Shown: piece after piece, positions 30,077 to 41,635 of the stretch
Numbering within the stretch: position 1 is the first letter of the stretch
Layout: each line of letters starts with the position of its first letter
Assembly (NCBI GenBank): GCA_039621445.1
Contig: CP154956.1
Location: 25,036,743-25,100,742, forward strand
Length of the DNA stretch: 64,000 nt
Source: Euglena gracilis
Lineage: Eukaryota > Euglenida > Euglenophyceae > Euglenales
Direction: 5' to 3'
Position numbers and translations under genes: made by a program
Notes under the pieces: generated by a model
Database searches by the model: none
Seen by the model: only the letters and a program-made list of their open reading frames with translations
What the model was told of the DNA's origin: nothing

Positions 30077-31376
30077 CAGAGAGTTGGGTCGGGATCTGGA
30101 AGGGGGTGTCCGACTTCTGTATTTTTCTTCTCCTCCTCCTTGTCTTCCCTGACGTAACCCGTGCGGTCCATCTGTTATCACGACGTTGGTTTTGCCAACC
30201 GTTGCACACCCTACACAGGGAGTCTGACTGTTGTTGGCATCTGAGTTCACTTTCCACACGTTGGAACAGTTCATCCAGTGTCAGTTTGGCCTGTACCTGT
30301 GTGAATTGTGGCTTGAGCAGCAACGTTGAACCGTTTTTCATCAGGAGCAGCTCAGCAGCTCTGCTGCTGTGCAGTTGGATACTGAAGTTTTGTCCGTGTC
30401 GTGCCACCTGAAAATTTTCACCTGTGCCCACTATTTCTGCCACCAGGTCTCGTATGTCTTCCGTTGTTGCATATGGGACGTTCGTAATGTTTGTGACCCA
30501 TTTCAGTTTCAGTGTCGGTCTGTCCTGATTTCTGCGGTCTTGTTCCCTGATGCAGCTTCTGCGTTGTGATCAGGCATTTTTTCAGCCACCTGGTTGTAAG
30601 CGTCTTCCTCTGGTGGATTTTGCTGCCGGCTGTAGAGGAGTTTGAAATGTCCTTCAAACTCCCTCCACGCTTCCAGTGTCAGTTTTCCTTCCGTTTTTGG
30701 TCTCAGGTTTTTCAGTTCGTCTTTGATGGCTGATTGTGTGTCTCCACCTTATTTCTGGCACATCCAGTTCCAAAAATCCTGGTATTTTTTTTCTTCACCG
30801 CGTTCCTGTCTGCGTTGTAGTTCCAGTTTGCTGGCACTGTCCAGGTTGCCCTCCAGCAGCGACAATTTCAGTTCATCGGTCAGGGAACCCTGACCGGCTG
30901 ACACACGTTGCACATAAATTGTAAATTTTACGGCAAAATCTGCGAAATTACCCTGCAGTGTTGGTCTTACCAGGTCTTTTGTCATCGCCCCGCCCACTGG
31001 ACCCAGTGGCAGCCCGAAGGATGCTGCCGAGGCCGTTGCCACGGGTGCCACCACAGTTTCCTCTCCTATGTGGTGGATGGCAGTTTGGGTAGACCCGATC
31101 TGGGGTCCCACCCAGGTTGTTGTGGCTGTGTTCTGAGTTTCTGTTTCATCTGCCCACATGAACAAGCCTTGTGTCCAGGACTGTGGGTTTTGTTGTGTCG
31201 TAACTGGCTGTTGAGTCGGCTGAGGTTGCGTTGACTGTGGTATTGGCTTGTCGGGTTTGTCGTAAGTGCTGGGATGGTCGGGGCTGCAGTCGGCCGTTGT
31301 TCTGTTTGTCGAGTCGGTTGGGCAATTAACGGTGGCAAGGCAGTTTTTAGTTCTTGCTGGATGAGCGGTGCCAAAC
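30077..31376 (-). pseudogene. Gag-like gene, second exon-like part, cut by LTR and TIR insertions
   Basis: Minus-strand frames contain LAPLIQQELKTALPPLIAQP, then MFMWADETETQNTATTTWVG, LVRPTLQGNFADFAVKFTIY, LSLLEGNLDSASKLELQRRQ and, nearer the LTR, GQNFSIQLHSSRAAELLLMK and QVQAKLTLDELFQRVESELR. Several frameshifts. The product looks like a gag capsid region (Trp, helical, no enzyme motif). It ends at 30077 in PTQLS, where an LTR abuts; the continuation in the same frame is found at 40942 (GPRTPTPENPRPP). Confidence 0.6.
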
Positions 31377-32846
31377 GGTAGACTGGGGGGGGGTAGTGGG
31401 TAGTCGGCCGACTAGTCGGCCGACTAGTCGGCCGACCAATTGGGTAGTCGGCCGACTAATTGGTCGGCCGACTAGTCGGCGGACCAATTGGGTAGTCGGC
31501 CGACTAGTCGGCCGACTACCCACTCTAATGTACTAACGGGTCAAAACCGCCGACTTTTAAGCCCCCCCCCCTGGGAAAAAAATTTTGTCTAAATCACGTC
31601 AACACCAGTCAAAACCCACCCAAATGGCTCCAGAACCCCCCAATCGGGGGTGAATATGCAAAAAAATTGGGGGAAAATGTCCATTTTGGGACACTTTTGA
31701 CAAAAGTGCACCTCTCCCCATTGAATTTTCAATATAAGTCAAAATTTGCACAAAAAAAGGGTCTTATCCCTCCAAGTCTATTGCCAACATACAAGGGATT
31801 TTGTTATTTGAGGGGGGGGGGTGCGGGGGGGGCGGAGCCCCCCCCCGCCTATGCCAAAGTGAGCCACAAAAACGACTTAGCCCCTGAGTATGTTGCAAAC
31901 ACAGAAGGGATTTTGTTATTTGAGGGGGGGTGCGGGGGGGCGGAGCCCCCCCCGCCCATGCCAAAGTGAGCCACAAAAACGACTTAACCCCCGAGTATGT
32001 TGCCAACACAGAAGGGATTTTGTTATTTGAGGGGGGGGGTGCGGGGGGGCGGAGCCTCCCCCGCCTATGCCAAAGTGAGCCACAAAAACGATTTAGCCCC
32101 CGAGCATGTTGCCAACACAGAAGGGATTTTGTTATTTGAGGGGGGGGTGCGGGGGGGGGGGCGGAGCCCCCCCGCCTATGCCAAAGTGAGCCACAAAAAA
32201 GACTTAGCCCCCAGTACGTTGCCAACAGAGAAGGGATTTTTTTATTTGAGGGGGGGGGTGCGGGGGGGGGGGGCGGAGCCCCCCCGCCTATGCCAAAGTG
32301 AGCCACAAAAACGACTTAGCCCCCGAGTATGTTGCCAACACAGAAGGGATTTTGTTATTTGAGGCTCGGATTGGGTGGAGGGGTTTTCTGCCTGTCGTGA
32401 TGCAGAATGCAGATTGCAGATTGCATTTCTAAAGGATTTTAATGTAATCCCTGTTTCATCATTGATATTTTACCCCTCCGGACCCCATCTAGGGCCCACC
32501 GACCCCCCACTGACCAAAGATTTCCATTTGGGGGTGTTTATTAGGCGTAAGACATTTATTTGGACCCATCCGGACCATTTCCGGGTGATTTTGGCCCGCC
32601 ACAGACCATTTTTATGACCGCCGACTAGCCACCGACTAGTTTGCATTGGGGGGGGCTTAAAAGTCGGCGGTTTTGACCCGTTAGTACATTAGAGTGGGTA
32701 GTCAGCCGACTAGTTGGCCGACTACCCACTCCCCCCCCCCCCCCCTGTCTCGCGGAATAGCTACCGACTAGGCCTAGTCGGTGGACCAATTGGGTAGTCG
32801 GCCGACTAGTCGGCCGACTACCCACTACCCCCCCCCCCAGTCTACC
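31377..32846. mobile_element. 1470-bp TIR element inside the gag-like gene
   Basis: Ends are inverted: GGTAGACTGGGGGGGG... and ...CCCCCCCCAGTCTACC, followed on both sides by subterminal arrays of GTCGGCCGACTAGTCGG palindromes (31400-31525 and 32695-32825) and a second inverted block ending in CACTCTAATGTACTAACGGG. No transposase ORF. The interior carries a 110-bp satellite. Removing exactly 31377-32846 joins the flanking frame as SASLVG-LAPLIQQ without a shift, so the insertion point is well defined; I see no clear TSD. Confidence 0.8.
31797..32362. repeat. 110-bp satellite, five copies and a partial sixth
   Basis: Each unit has TTGTTATTTGAGG, a G-rich run, GGCGGAGCCCCCCC, CCTATGCCAAAGTGAGCC, and ACTTAGCCCCCGAGTATG. 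The copies are highly similar, with most variation in G/C-run length. The G-run and C-run in each unit can pair. Lies inside the TIR element. Confidence 0.9.
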
Positions 32847-33235
32847 CCACCAGGGAAGCCGAGTTAACGGTCCCCAGTGCTGCAGCTCCTGTTTCTGTTT
32901 TTGGGTGTGGTGTTTCGTCCTCCCGCTGCTGGCTGCTGTGGCTGAACATACCTGTCAGGGTTTGTGGGGTCCCCGTCCCCGTTTGATAGGCCTGGGGTTC
33001 TTGGGTCCTTGTCCCTTGGATTCCTGCAGGCCGGCCCCTCAGGGCTGGCCGCGGCTGGGCCAGGGGTTGTGGGGTCCCCGTCCCCGTTGGCCAGGCCTGG
33101 GGTTCTAGGGTCCCCGTCCCGTGTTTTTCTGTGGGTTGGCTCCTCAGGGCTGCCAGGGGCTGGTTCTGGGGTTTTGGGGTCCCAGATCCCCGTTTGCCCG
33201 CGGCCCTGTCTACCCTACCAGTCCCAATGGACCAT
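32847..33235 (-). pseudogene. Gag-like gene, N-terminal part
   Basis: Pro/Thr/Gly repeats of the type GTGTPQPLAQPRPALRGRPA, GTRTQEPQAYQTGTGTPQTL, encoded by about 90-bp degenerate DNA repeats (33160, 33070, 32970). It is interrupted on the left by the TIR element. At about 33235 the sequence abuts plus-strand gag of the giant family, so its N-terminus is lost. Confidence 0.5.
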
Positions 33236-33239
33236 TTTT

Positions 33240-34740
33240 GATGGGGTTGATTTTCAAGAGAAAGCCAAGCGAAACCCTCAAAGAAATCGAAAAATTTGAG
33301 AATATGAACTTTGTCGCGGTAGGAGCCGCACTCCCGCACATGGTATTGATCCTGAGATGCATCAGCATCACCATTCGCGCATTCGTGATTCACCAAGTTT
33401 GCAAGGTACTTATGGTACACCAAGTGGAATATTGAATGCACATTCGCAAAATACACCCAAAAGTACACTTGGTGCAACCACTGAGGTACCCGCGCATGGT
33501 GCGGTTTTGCGCCAAGGCCCATCCTCCTTGAATACCACCGAAGGGCCATGGGAGTCCCAGAAAGATATCAAAGGAATCATCGCCATCGCGAAAAAGGTGA
33601 AGCCCCAATGGGATGGTGACCCCACAACGTGGAAACAGTTTTGGCGTGGTTTGGGAATAATATTGGGATCTGAAAGGATCAACCCATAACGGAAACCCAG
33701 AGGTAATCAAAATGGAGTTTATAGATTGCCTACCTGGGGACGAAAAAGAACGCGCAAGACAATTAGTTATCCGAGGACGCGTTTCTTTTCGAAATTTAGT
33801 GGAGCAATATGCTTCCTCTTGCTCCAGTATGGTGTCCAGAATAACTCTGGAAAATGAATGGTGGCAATGTGCCCCACGTGACCGAAAATGGAAGTCGCTA
33901 GACTTATGGTATTCCAAATGGCTTGGATTAGCAGCCGAAGTTGACAAATTGGGTGAAACCCAAATCAAGGAGCAATTTGACGCAGTATTACTGCACTTTA
34001 TACCCAAACTCATCAAAGAAATTCACTGTGAGGAACTCTCAAGACATATTTTGACGCTCGATGAGCGATGGAACTATGTTCCCAAACAGTTGAGGCTATC
34101 ACAGCTTCTGGGACAAATCCAGTCGGCTTATACGAGCCACCCCACAGCAGGAATACCCGCTATCCAAGTCAGATCTGTGAAAAATGTGTCACGCTTACCA
34201 AACACCGCTATGGCGGAATCCAAATCGCGCAATTCGCGCTCTTCAGACAAATTTTTGGACAAACTGTGCTTTTTGTGTAATAAAAGGGGTCATACATCTC
34301 GCTTTTGTCCAAATCATGCAGCGCGAAAGCGCAACACAAGCCCAACAGGATCAGCCTCACCATGCAGTTCTCAATTTTCACAAAATGCGCATTCACAAAA
34401 ATTAAAAATATCGATCACAATCCACATGTTCAGTGTGCGGATCCACCAACCACTTCTCACCCAAATATCGCTATGCGTCTCCTCCCCACCCAAGCCAGAG
34501 TCATCGCAATATTAGTCGCAGTTCAAAAGATCATACTTCAGCCAAAAGCCATAAGGTAGGTCAAAGAACAACCTCTATCGAGGATTATCACCCGGCTTCA
34601 GGCAGGGAAGGGGATGATACCACGCGTAACCAAAGGGATCATCCCTGCTTTAGCGCTCATAAATTCAGAGACGTATATGCGTCAAGAAAGTCGAAGGCTG
34701 ATATGGCCATTCGGATTTGGAATAAAGGCAGCTGAAAATC
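33240..34740 (+). pseudogene. Gag of the giant family, plus-strand copy
   Basis: Frames contain NTTEGPWESQKDIKGIIAIA, KKVKPQWDGDPTTWKQFWRG, MEFIDCLPGDEKERARQLVI, CAPRDRKWKSLDLWYSKWLG, EEQIKEQFDAVLLHF-like sequence (ETQIKEQFDAVLLHFIPKLI) and the zinc knuckle CFLCNKRGHTSRFCPNH. It is clearly paralogous to 11161-12982. Breaks: a stop/frameshift near 33690 and frame changes after 34390. The N-terminal coiled coil is absent. Confidence 0.85.
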
Positions 34741-35470
34741 ATGGACGCGGACTACAGGGGTTACAAGATAAGAGGTGACAGGAGTCGCGAACCTAGCCAT
34801 CTCCTATCCAGTAACCTTTCTGGTCAATGTTCAATGTTTTTTGATTACCCCTACTCAAACTTTTTCCGAAACTCTGACCCACAGGTAGTGTTTGTGTTTA
34901 ACGGTTGTTGATGCTCTAGGGGATACCCATGTGTGTCACTTGTGGTTGAATGGATTTACGCTCCAAGAATGCACACAGCACCGCAAACTTCTTTCCCCCC
35001 CCAAAACTTCCACTACTCATCATTTTTACATTACCGTTTTCGATGACAGCAATACCGTTTTCTACAACACCAACACCGTTTTCAACCCAGGGGTAAGGAG
35101 AAAGTGCCCCCCCTATCCACCGCATATCCACAAACGTTCCACATGCGGTAGGGGTAACAAGTAGCTTAACCCCCGCATCGTTTCACTGGGTTCCAAGACG
35201 AAAGCCCTAAGGCCTGAAATTCGAATGGTGTCCAGTAGTCGCCCAGCTGCTTTCATTTTTCGTTTTGCACCAGGTTTGTCGATTGCAGACAATCCCATAC
35301 ACCCCCTGCAGCTCAAATTCGCATACAATTTATCTTACACACTCCACCCCCCCCCCCAGACCAACATGCGCGACAAGGACAACTACTCAGCACCTCCCCC
35401 CAAGGTGTGCACTCTAGGAGAAATTTCCACACAACCAACAACCAAACACAAAAGGAAATAACTGAAACCA
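34741..35470 (+). pseudogene. Protease/linker remnant after gag
   Basis: Frame with FYITVFDDSNTVFYNTNTVF corresponds to the Asn/Thr-rich linker at 10395-10560 in the other orientation, and the region 35130-35230 (CGGTAGGGGTAACAAG ... AAGACGAAAGCCC) is related to 10280-10380. There is no intact DTG/DSG. Beyond about 35330 similarity ends. Confidence 0.5.
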
Positions 35471-35885
35471 AACTAACCACCACCCCCGCGCCTATGGCGC
35501 CCCCGCCACTCAAGCGCCTATGGCACCCACCACCCCTCGCGCCTTTGGCGCCTCCCTGCGCATATTGCGCAAAGTGCATATAGCAGACGCTGCGCCTATG
35601 GCGCCACCCACCCTCGCGCATTGCGCAAATCCTGCGCATAATGCCCCCCCCCCCGCGCTATAAGGCGCCCCCAACCACCGCGCCTATGTCGCTCACACCC
35701 CCGCGCATGTTGCGCTCCCCACGCGCATAGCGCTCATCACGTGCATATTGTTTTGCACACCGCGCATAGCGCACACCTGCCCACCGCGAATATTGCGCAG
35801 CCTGCAAACAGCCCCCCCCCAAAAAGATGCGCCCCCCCCGCCCCCCACCCGTGCATAGCGCAAATCTCGCACAATTGCGTATATC
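35470..35885. repeat. Dense GCGC-palindrome field
   Basis: Many short palindromes with variable arms and a TAT-like centre: GCGCCTATGGCGC at 35488-35500, TGCGCATATTGCGCA at 35557-35571, GCGCCTATGGCGC at 35592-35604, and forms such as GCGCATAGCGC. At least a dozen within 400 bp, interspersed with C-runs. No coding sequence. Confidence 0.85.
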
Positions 35886-38800
35886 TTACAAATGGGTATC
35901 TGCCCAACCCAACCATATTCTTTTGGGAATAAGTCCCAAAGATGTTTGTGTACATATTTCACAATGACATTTTTGTTGTTGCTTTGCAAACCTCATGCTC
36001 AAATTGCAGATTTGGTTTATTTAAGCAACAAAGGAAGCCATCCCCCCTTCTTCGACCACGAACTTGTTGGTCAAATTGGCGAAAACCAAAGGTGTTTTGA
36101 TCATTCAAGCGCACAATTGCGCTCACTTCGAAGTTATTTGCAAAAGCACAAGGTGTGTGATAAGTTTTTGGGATACATTGCAAATACTGCATTTTACCCA
36201 TGAACTTGCACAGCTTTGTGAAGAACAGCTATTTTGTGAACAAAATGGCCTTTTTCTTATTGCAGAAGTAAATCCCGATAGGGAAATAAGTTGAATTCCT
36301 TGAGAAAATCTGCAACATAGTTGCCCCCCCCCAAAAAAAAGAAGAAAATTCATTCAAACATGCATTTTTGTGGACTTAACCACTTAGCCTTAGGTCTATG
36401 TGACCAATAAACCCTTTGATGTGCAAGGCCTATGGGCCATTACCCATGCGGTCCAAGGGTCCATAGGACCAATTTGCACAAATTGCAAGGACCAAAAGGA
36501 CCAAAGGTCCACAAATCCATATTATAAAGTGAAAAGTCCACAGGACCTCAAAAAATGGCACAAAAAGCCATATTACATGGCTGAAAGTGGCTGAATTGGC
36601 CAAAACAAGCCAAATAGGCTTTTTTCATGCACATTTGCATATTTGTAACTTTGGCATAGCCATTTAATACTACAAAACCGTCATGATTTTTGACACCTCA
36701 AATGGTGAGATTCTGACTGAATGGAGTACATTGTACTACATAGGAACCAATAGTTGTCTTTCTGAAATAAATTATGGAAGCTTATAGCAAAAGCTCACTC
36801 ACACAGCCAAAAGATCAAAGACGTATCTCAACACCCGTAGCTGGCCGATAGGCCGTGTTACCCCTCATTCGAAAGCTCGTTCGATGAGCCGTCCAGCGGT
36901 GCAAACAGATCGCTGTAACTCTGCACGGTACTCTTATTTGAGGAGATCGTGAAAAATTTGAATTAAGCCCGGCCAATCCGGCAAAAGCCAAATTTTGAGC
37001 CAGATCTTGTAAGATCGTGTACCAGACTGGCAAATCAGCCTGAAAGGCTTCCATAGTGTTCCCCACATCGTTTCTGATGGCTAATTACCATTGGTTACCA
37101 GATGGGCTAATGGCCATTTTTTAGTACCTTTGGCAGCATTCTGCCCATTACCCCCTCCTCCTTAGGCCTGGTACAGTTCAGGGGGCTATAGCCCACAATT
37201 TGGAACCATTTCGACTCACTAGAATCATTTTTAGGAGCACTTATGTGCAAATTTTCATTTAAATCATTGATTTTTTGCAATTTTTGGTGATTTTTCCCTA
37301 TTCTGGCACTCATATCCCTAATGGGAGTGACCATGGGGCACTATGCCAGAGTGGAATGCAAAGGGATATGCTGATAATGGCAATTTTTCCTTTGCTCAAG
37401 ATGTCATGGACAAGTTTTAGGTGTTTTTTCAAGCGTATTTTTGCTTTTTTGCGATATTTTTGCACAATTTTACAGCTTTTTGGGTGATGTGGTGTTATTA
37501 GACACCCAAATCCCAAAATCTATACAACAGCAAACATGCAGTGTTATTGGACACTCTCAACAAGCACCATGTGCACTTGGCAAATTTGCAGTCTTAAATG
37601 ACTCAAAATATAATAAAGTTGCACTTTTGGTTACAAAAATTCCACTGTCGACGCAGAATCTGCATTTCTGCCCTAAATCCTGATAGGGATTTCCCTAAAA
37701 ATCTGATAAAAGTCAGTATTTCGCAGTGGCATAGTCACTAATGATGAGATTTTGTCATATTTGCAGTATTTTTTCCTGATTACCACACCAACGGCATTCT
37801 TGCCCCACCCCTCCCCCCGCTTCTTTCAGTGGGATCCCCTTACCGATATAATTCGGAGGACCCAATGGTCATCATCTGCAACACCAATGGTGTCATTCTG
37901 CAAAGTTTATAAGAACCATAGCTCAGAAATGGTGAAATACAGCTTTTTTTGACCCACATTTGGGATTCCGTGTGCAGATCATCCGCAAATTTTCTGAATG
38001 CGGATCAATCACCACGTGTTCAGCGAATATTTCACAAATCTGTTCAAAATTTCAGAGCGAATCATCAAATGGTGCGTGTCACAGCACCATATTCATTGAT
38101 GATTGGTCGTTTTGTGCAGTTCCCCCGTTTCTCCTGCATTTTTGTCATTTGTGACCTACTCGTCTGAACTCAGTGTCGCAATATGCGATTTTGAACACGT
38201 GTGCGCAATATGCGTACATGTGCAATTTCGTTTTTTTTTATTGTCGCGAGGATACCTCATTACACTAGTGATGTGATGCAGTATACGCTGCATTTCCAAA
38301 AAAATATATTTTTTGTGGGATACCGCTAATGCGAAGAACGTTTCATTTATTTGTTGTTTTGCAAATTTTTCATTTTTCAGTGGTGATATCCACACTTTTA
38401 TCGTTACCGCATCATTTGTGGCGATAGCCACCCAAATCTGTTGGACAATTACAATGCTTGAACCACATTGCATTTTCTCGGCCATCGATCAAGATGACTT
38501 AAGTGTGCACATACCGTTAATTTTCTCAAAGAGAAGTTTGTGTGCAGGAGAATCAACTCCCACTTTGAAATTTCTGAATCCACAATCGCTATTCGGCGAA
38601 ATATCTTACGTTCCACCATCATGGTGCAATTTTTGAGCCAATGGCTCTCTCACAATGTGAATATTTTTCTGATTCTTTCAGAATTTTTTACGCGGAATAC
38701 TTATAGCCGTACAAGATTTTTGTGTGCAGTGTCACCGTTTTAGGTGAGATGTTAGTCCTAATGGGACAGTCCAAAACCACATAGTGGTAGCATACCGATA

Positions 38801-39750
38801 TGGTACCAATGATCTTAAGCCAATCGGCTTGTTTCACAATCGGCACTATGTGCTTTTGTTCTTTTTCCTAGCCGTTGTAGTACCAATTGGTGCAAAAATG
38901 TGGTTTATTAACCTAACGCGTGCAGAAAAACTGCATTAATTCTCTGTAACAGAGATTGCATGCGTTGTTGACCAACAGGTCGATTATTCAGTTGAAAGCT
39001 TCACCGCAAACGGTAAAACGCCAGAAGCCATAGTTTTAGTGCTTCTTTGCAATTATTAAAAAGAAAAAAAGAAGAAAAAACTCGATTGAGTTCACGCTTA
39101 TCACAGAATATGCCTGCCAGACCACCATCATAGAAGTGGTGGGCTTCCGTGTATTTTTTGTGACAGTTATTTTTTTTCTTGTGCACAATATGGGGATACC
39201 CACAATTTTTCATACGCACACTTTGATTTTGGAGGTATCACGCCTCTGATTGCACTGAAAGGTACAGAGTGATGAATTTCACCGCACTGGAACAATGTTC
39301 CATCCTTTTATGTGCATTTACAGTTCATTTGCGGTTTTTCAAAGTGGTATAAGCCACACCAGCCACAGTTGTTCTGTGAATTGGCAGCAGCCTGCCACAA
39401 TTCCGCATTTTTTCTGCGGTTGTACACCTCAGTATGATCTTTTTGGCAATATGCCGAATTTTTTTGATTCGGGTATACACCCAGTAGTATTTTTGTGCCA
39501 TGCATATTCCGCATGGCAATGTTTCTGGGCGATAAAGCCTACCCCCCCATTATTTTTGGCTAATGCCAACCCCTCAGCCTACAGGCACACCCAAGGCACA
39601 CTGCCAAATCTACAGTGTTTAGGGCTACTGCCCACAATTCTGAGGTATATGCCTTTGGGGATAACCCATCGACCAGATCGCGCCCGTGCAGTACTGCGAA
39701 GGCTTATAGGCGGTACACGCCGCCAGTAAGAAGACGCACAGCACACAGCG
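35886..39750. other. Palindrome-rich noncoding interior of the non-autonomous element
   Basis: About 3.9 kb without convincing genes, though weak frames occur at 36064-36294 and 37949-38167. It is full of small dyads (GGCCTATGGGCC at 36427-36438, GGTCCATAGGACC at 36458-36470, AGGGATTTCCCT near 37686) and A/T-rich linkers. By position it replaces pol between gag (33-35 kb) and the 3' module. Confidence 0.6.
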
Positions 39751-40109
39751 CGCACAACGTAATAATTAGGCCAACTTGTTACTTTTCGGCCTTAAGGCCC
39801 CCATGCGACACCGATTTTGCCTGGGGGGGGAAGGGGAGAGGAGTGGGGGGCTGGTCTAAAGACCTTACAAAGAATTTTTGCTGTCTGGCAGTCTTATGGG
39901 GGCCTTAAGGCCGAAAAGTAACAAGTTGGCCTAATTATTACGTTGTGCGTGCTGTGCGGGGAGGAAAGCCTATTTACAAAACCAACTGCCGGCGACACCG
40001 ATTTTGCCTGGGGGGGGAAGGGGAGAGGAGTGGGGGGCTGGTCTAAAGACCTTACAAAGAATTTTTGCTGTCTGGCAGTCGTTGGTTTTGTAAATAGGCT
40101 TTCCTCCCC
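39751..40109 (+). repeat. Nested inverted repeats A'-R-A-B-R-B'
   Basis: A' 39751-39804 and A 39896-39949 are perfect 54-bp inverted repeats. R occurs twice as identical 89-bp direct copies (39805-39893 and 39992-40080). B 39958-39986 and B' 40081-40109 are perfect 29-bp inverted repeats. Elsewhere the module is simply B-R-A (1-340) or its reverse (52545-52740). Perfect identity means a recent event or strong homogenisation. Confidence 0.95.
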
Positions 40110-40513
40110 GGTCAGGTATGACTGGCCAGGTGCCCCTCCTTCCACACCCTACCTCTGCAATCTTTTCCGGTTATGGAATGAGACCTCCCTGCGTGCCATA
40201 GGCACACCCAAACCAGGGAGGATGGGATTTCTGGAAAGAAAACCTTCCAGCCCCACTTTCTAAGCGGGCTCTTCAACTTCCACCCCTTTACCGCAATAAG
40301 TAGGTAACCGAATAAGCGGATAACCTCTTTTGCGTGTTTTTGGGTTTTTTGTGTTCCCCTCTCTTCCTTCCGCTTCTGGTTTTTGACCTTGTGATGGAGA
40401 AGCAGACCCAAGACGTGCGGTCCTGGTGTACATTCCTCAATCTCAGAGCCCTGCTTGAATCCTTGCTGGCCTGGTCCAGTGAGGAAATCGGGCAAAGCCC
40501 TGGGAGGGGGATG
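40110..40513 (+). other. 3' tail with polypurine tract
   Basis: Follows B'; shares GTGCCATAGGCACACCCAAAC with the other copies (GTGCCTTGGGCACACCC near 52855). It ends in the polypurine tract GGGAGGGGGA (40502-40511), two bases before the LTR. The same tract occurs at 53144-53153. Confidence 0.75.
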
Positions 40514-40936
40514 TGTACCAGGCAGCAGGAACATGGCACTGTGCATAGCAGAAGCCTGCAGAATGTACAATGTCATGCTAGATAGTACCATTCCAGGTCC
40601 TGCAACACAAATTGCAGATTTAGGAATAGCCTATCCCATCTCGGATCTGCCTTCTCTTTTCACAGGTGGTATTCGTATTCATTTTTTTTATGATTCATTA
40701 GCCCAAAAGGGCAAATCAAAGATTTGAAGGTTTGAACTCCGATAGGAGAACACTACTGGAACTGAAGTTCCAAAATCACACCTGGTATGCCTTGTGCTCT
40801 GCATAAGCCCAAAGGCAATAAAAACTAATAGTTAAGTGAAAAACTTTCTTTTTTGTTCCTCTCCTGGTTCTGTTCCCACGGGAGGGTGGGTGTAAGTATG
40901 CCGACAGGCAGTGGGAATAGAGTCAGGGGACGTACA
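40514..40936 (+). repeat. LTR of the giant family (423 bp)
   Basis: TGTACCAGGCAGC ... GGACGTACA. 3' LTR by its current left neighbour (PPT), but the right neighbour is gag-like coding DNA with CTCTC, a probable TSD partner of CTCTG at the minus-strand side of 30077. Contains CACAGGTGGTATTC at 40661-40674. Confidence 0.85.
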
Positions 40937-41635
40937 CTCTCTCCTGGACCTCGAACCCCAACACCTGAAAACCCCAGACCCCCTTCTCCACGCCAGCAGG
41001 TGCCCATGGCAGTTTCAGAACAGCCTGGCCAGGGACGGTGCACCAACTGGTCAGACTGGAGACAAAACGACTGGGGCAAAGGCAAAGGAAAGGAGAAAGG
41101 TCAAAACTGGGGTTTAACCAAAAACCGGAACCAGAACCAGAACTGGAATAAGAATTACGGCAAAAGCTACGATTCAGGAAATGGATACAACTCTGGGAAA
41201 GGATACGATTCTGGGAAGGGGAGGGGGAAAGGAAAAAGCCAAAAGGCAACCACAATCACAGCCAGCAGCAACGAAAACTGAACCACAGCCACAGCGAACG
41301 AACTTACAGGAGCCAGCTAACCAGCCACAGGGACAGCCAAAGGCAGAAGCATCTTCCGGCAATCGCTGGCAGCCAGTTCAACACACAGAACGGAAGTGAA
41401 GGGGCTTCGGCCTGAGGGTAGGGGACGAGAGGGGCGACTCTCTGCAGACACAGCCGAAACAACTAAACAAAACAAGGGATCCGTGTCCCCGAGCCGCAGC
41501 GGTTTTACGCACTGGGTAAGTGAGGTAAGAGAAAACCCCAAAATAAAAACATCCTGACAAAAAAAACGACTCCATGGCCCAGAACCGAAAAATGAACAGG
41601 TCAGCTGCAGGTTCGGCAGAGCAGCTTCAAGGTGG
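40937..41635 (+). CDS. Gag-like gene, C-terminal part, Lys/Gly/Asn-rich
   Basis: Frame continues from the LTR flank: GPRTPTPENPRPPSPRQQ, QGRCTNWSDWRQNDWGKGKG, NQNQNWNKNYGKSYDSGNGY and SGKGYDSGKGRGKGKS, an RNA-binding-type tail in place of a CCHC. The Ser-Tyr-Gly-Lys repeat is encoded by degenerate 24-bp units. The frame terminates near 41281, and downstream frames to 41635 are broken. It is followed by the methylase-like module on the same strand. Confidence 0.55.

Noticed and set aside
31764-32362. Open frames through the 110-bp satellite
   Set aside because: The unit length keeps frames open; products are repeats of the satellite with no independent support.
35470-36620. CRISPR-like array
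   Set aside because: Palindromes vary in sequence and there are no constant repeats with unique spacers.
29840-40760. tRNA-like GTTCAAACC / GGTTTGAACTCC in the LTRs
   Set aside because: No acceptor, D or anticodon arms could be built around it.
40514-40936. LTR here as the 5' LTR of the methyltransferase element
   Set aside because: No PBS follows; a PPT precedes it and the right flank continues a gag-like frame.
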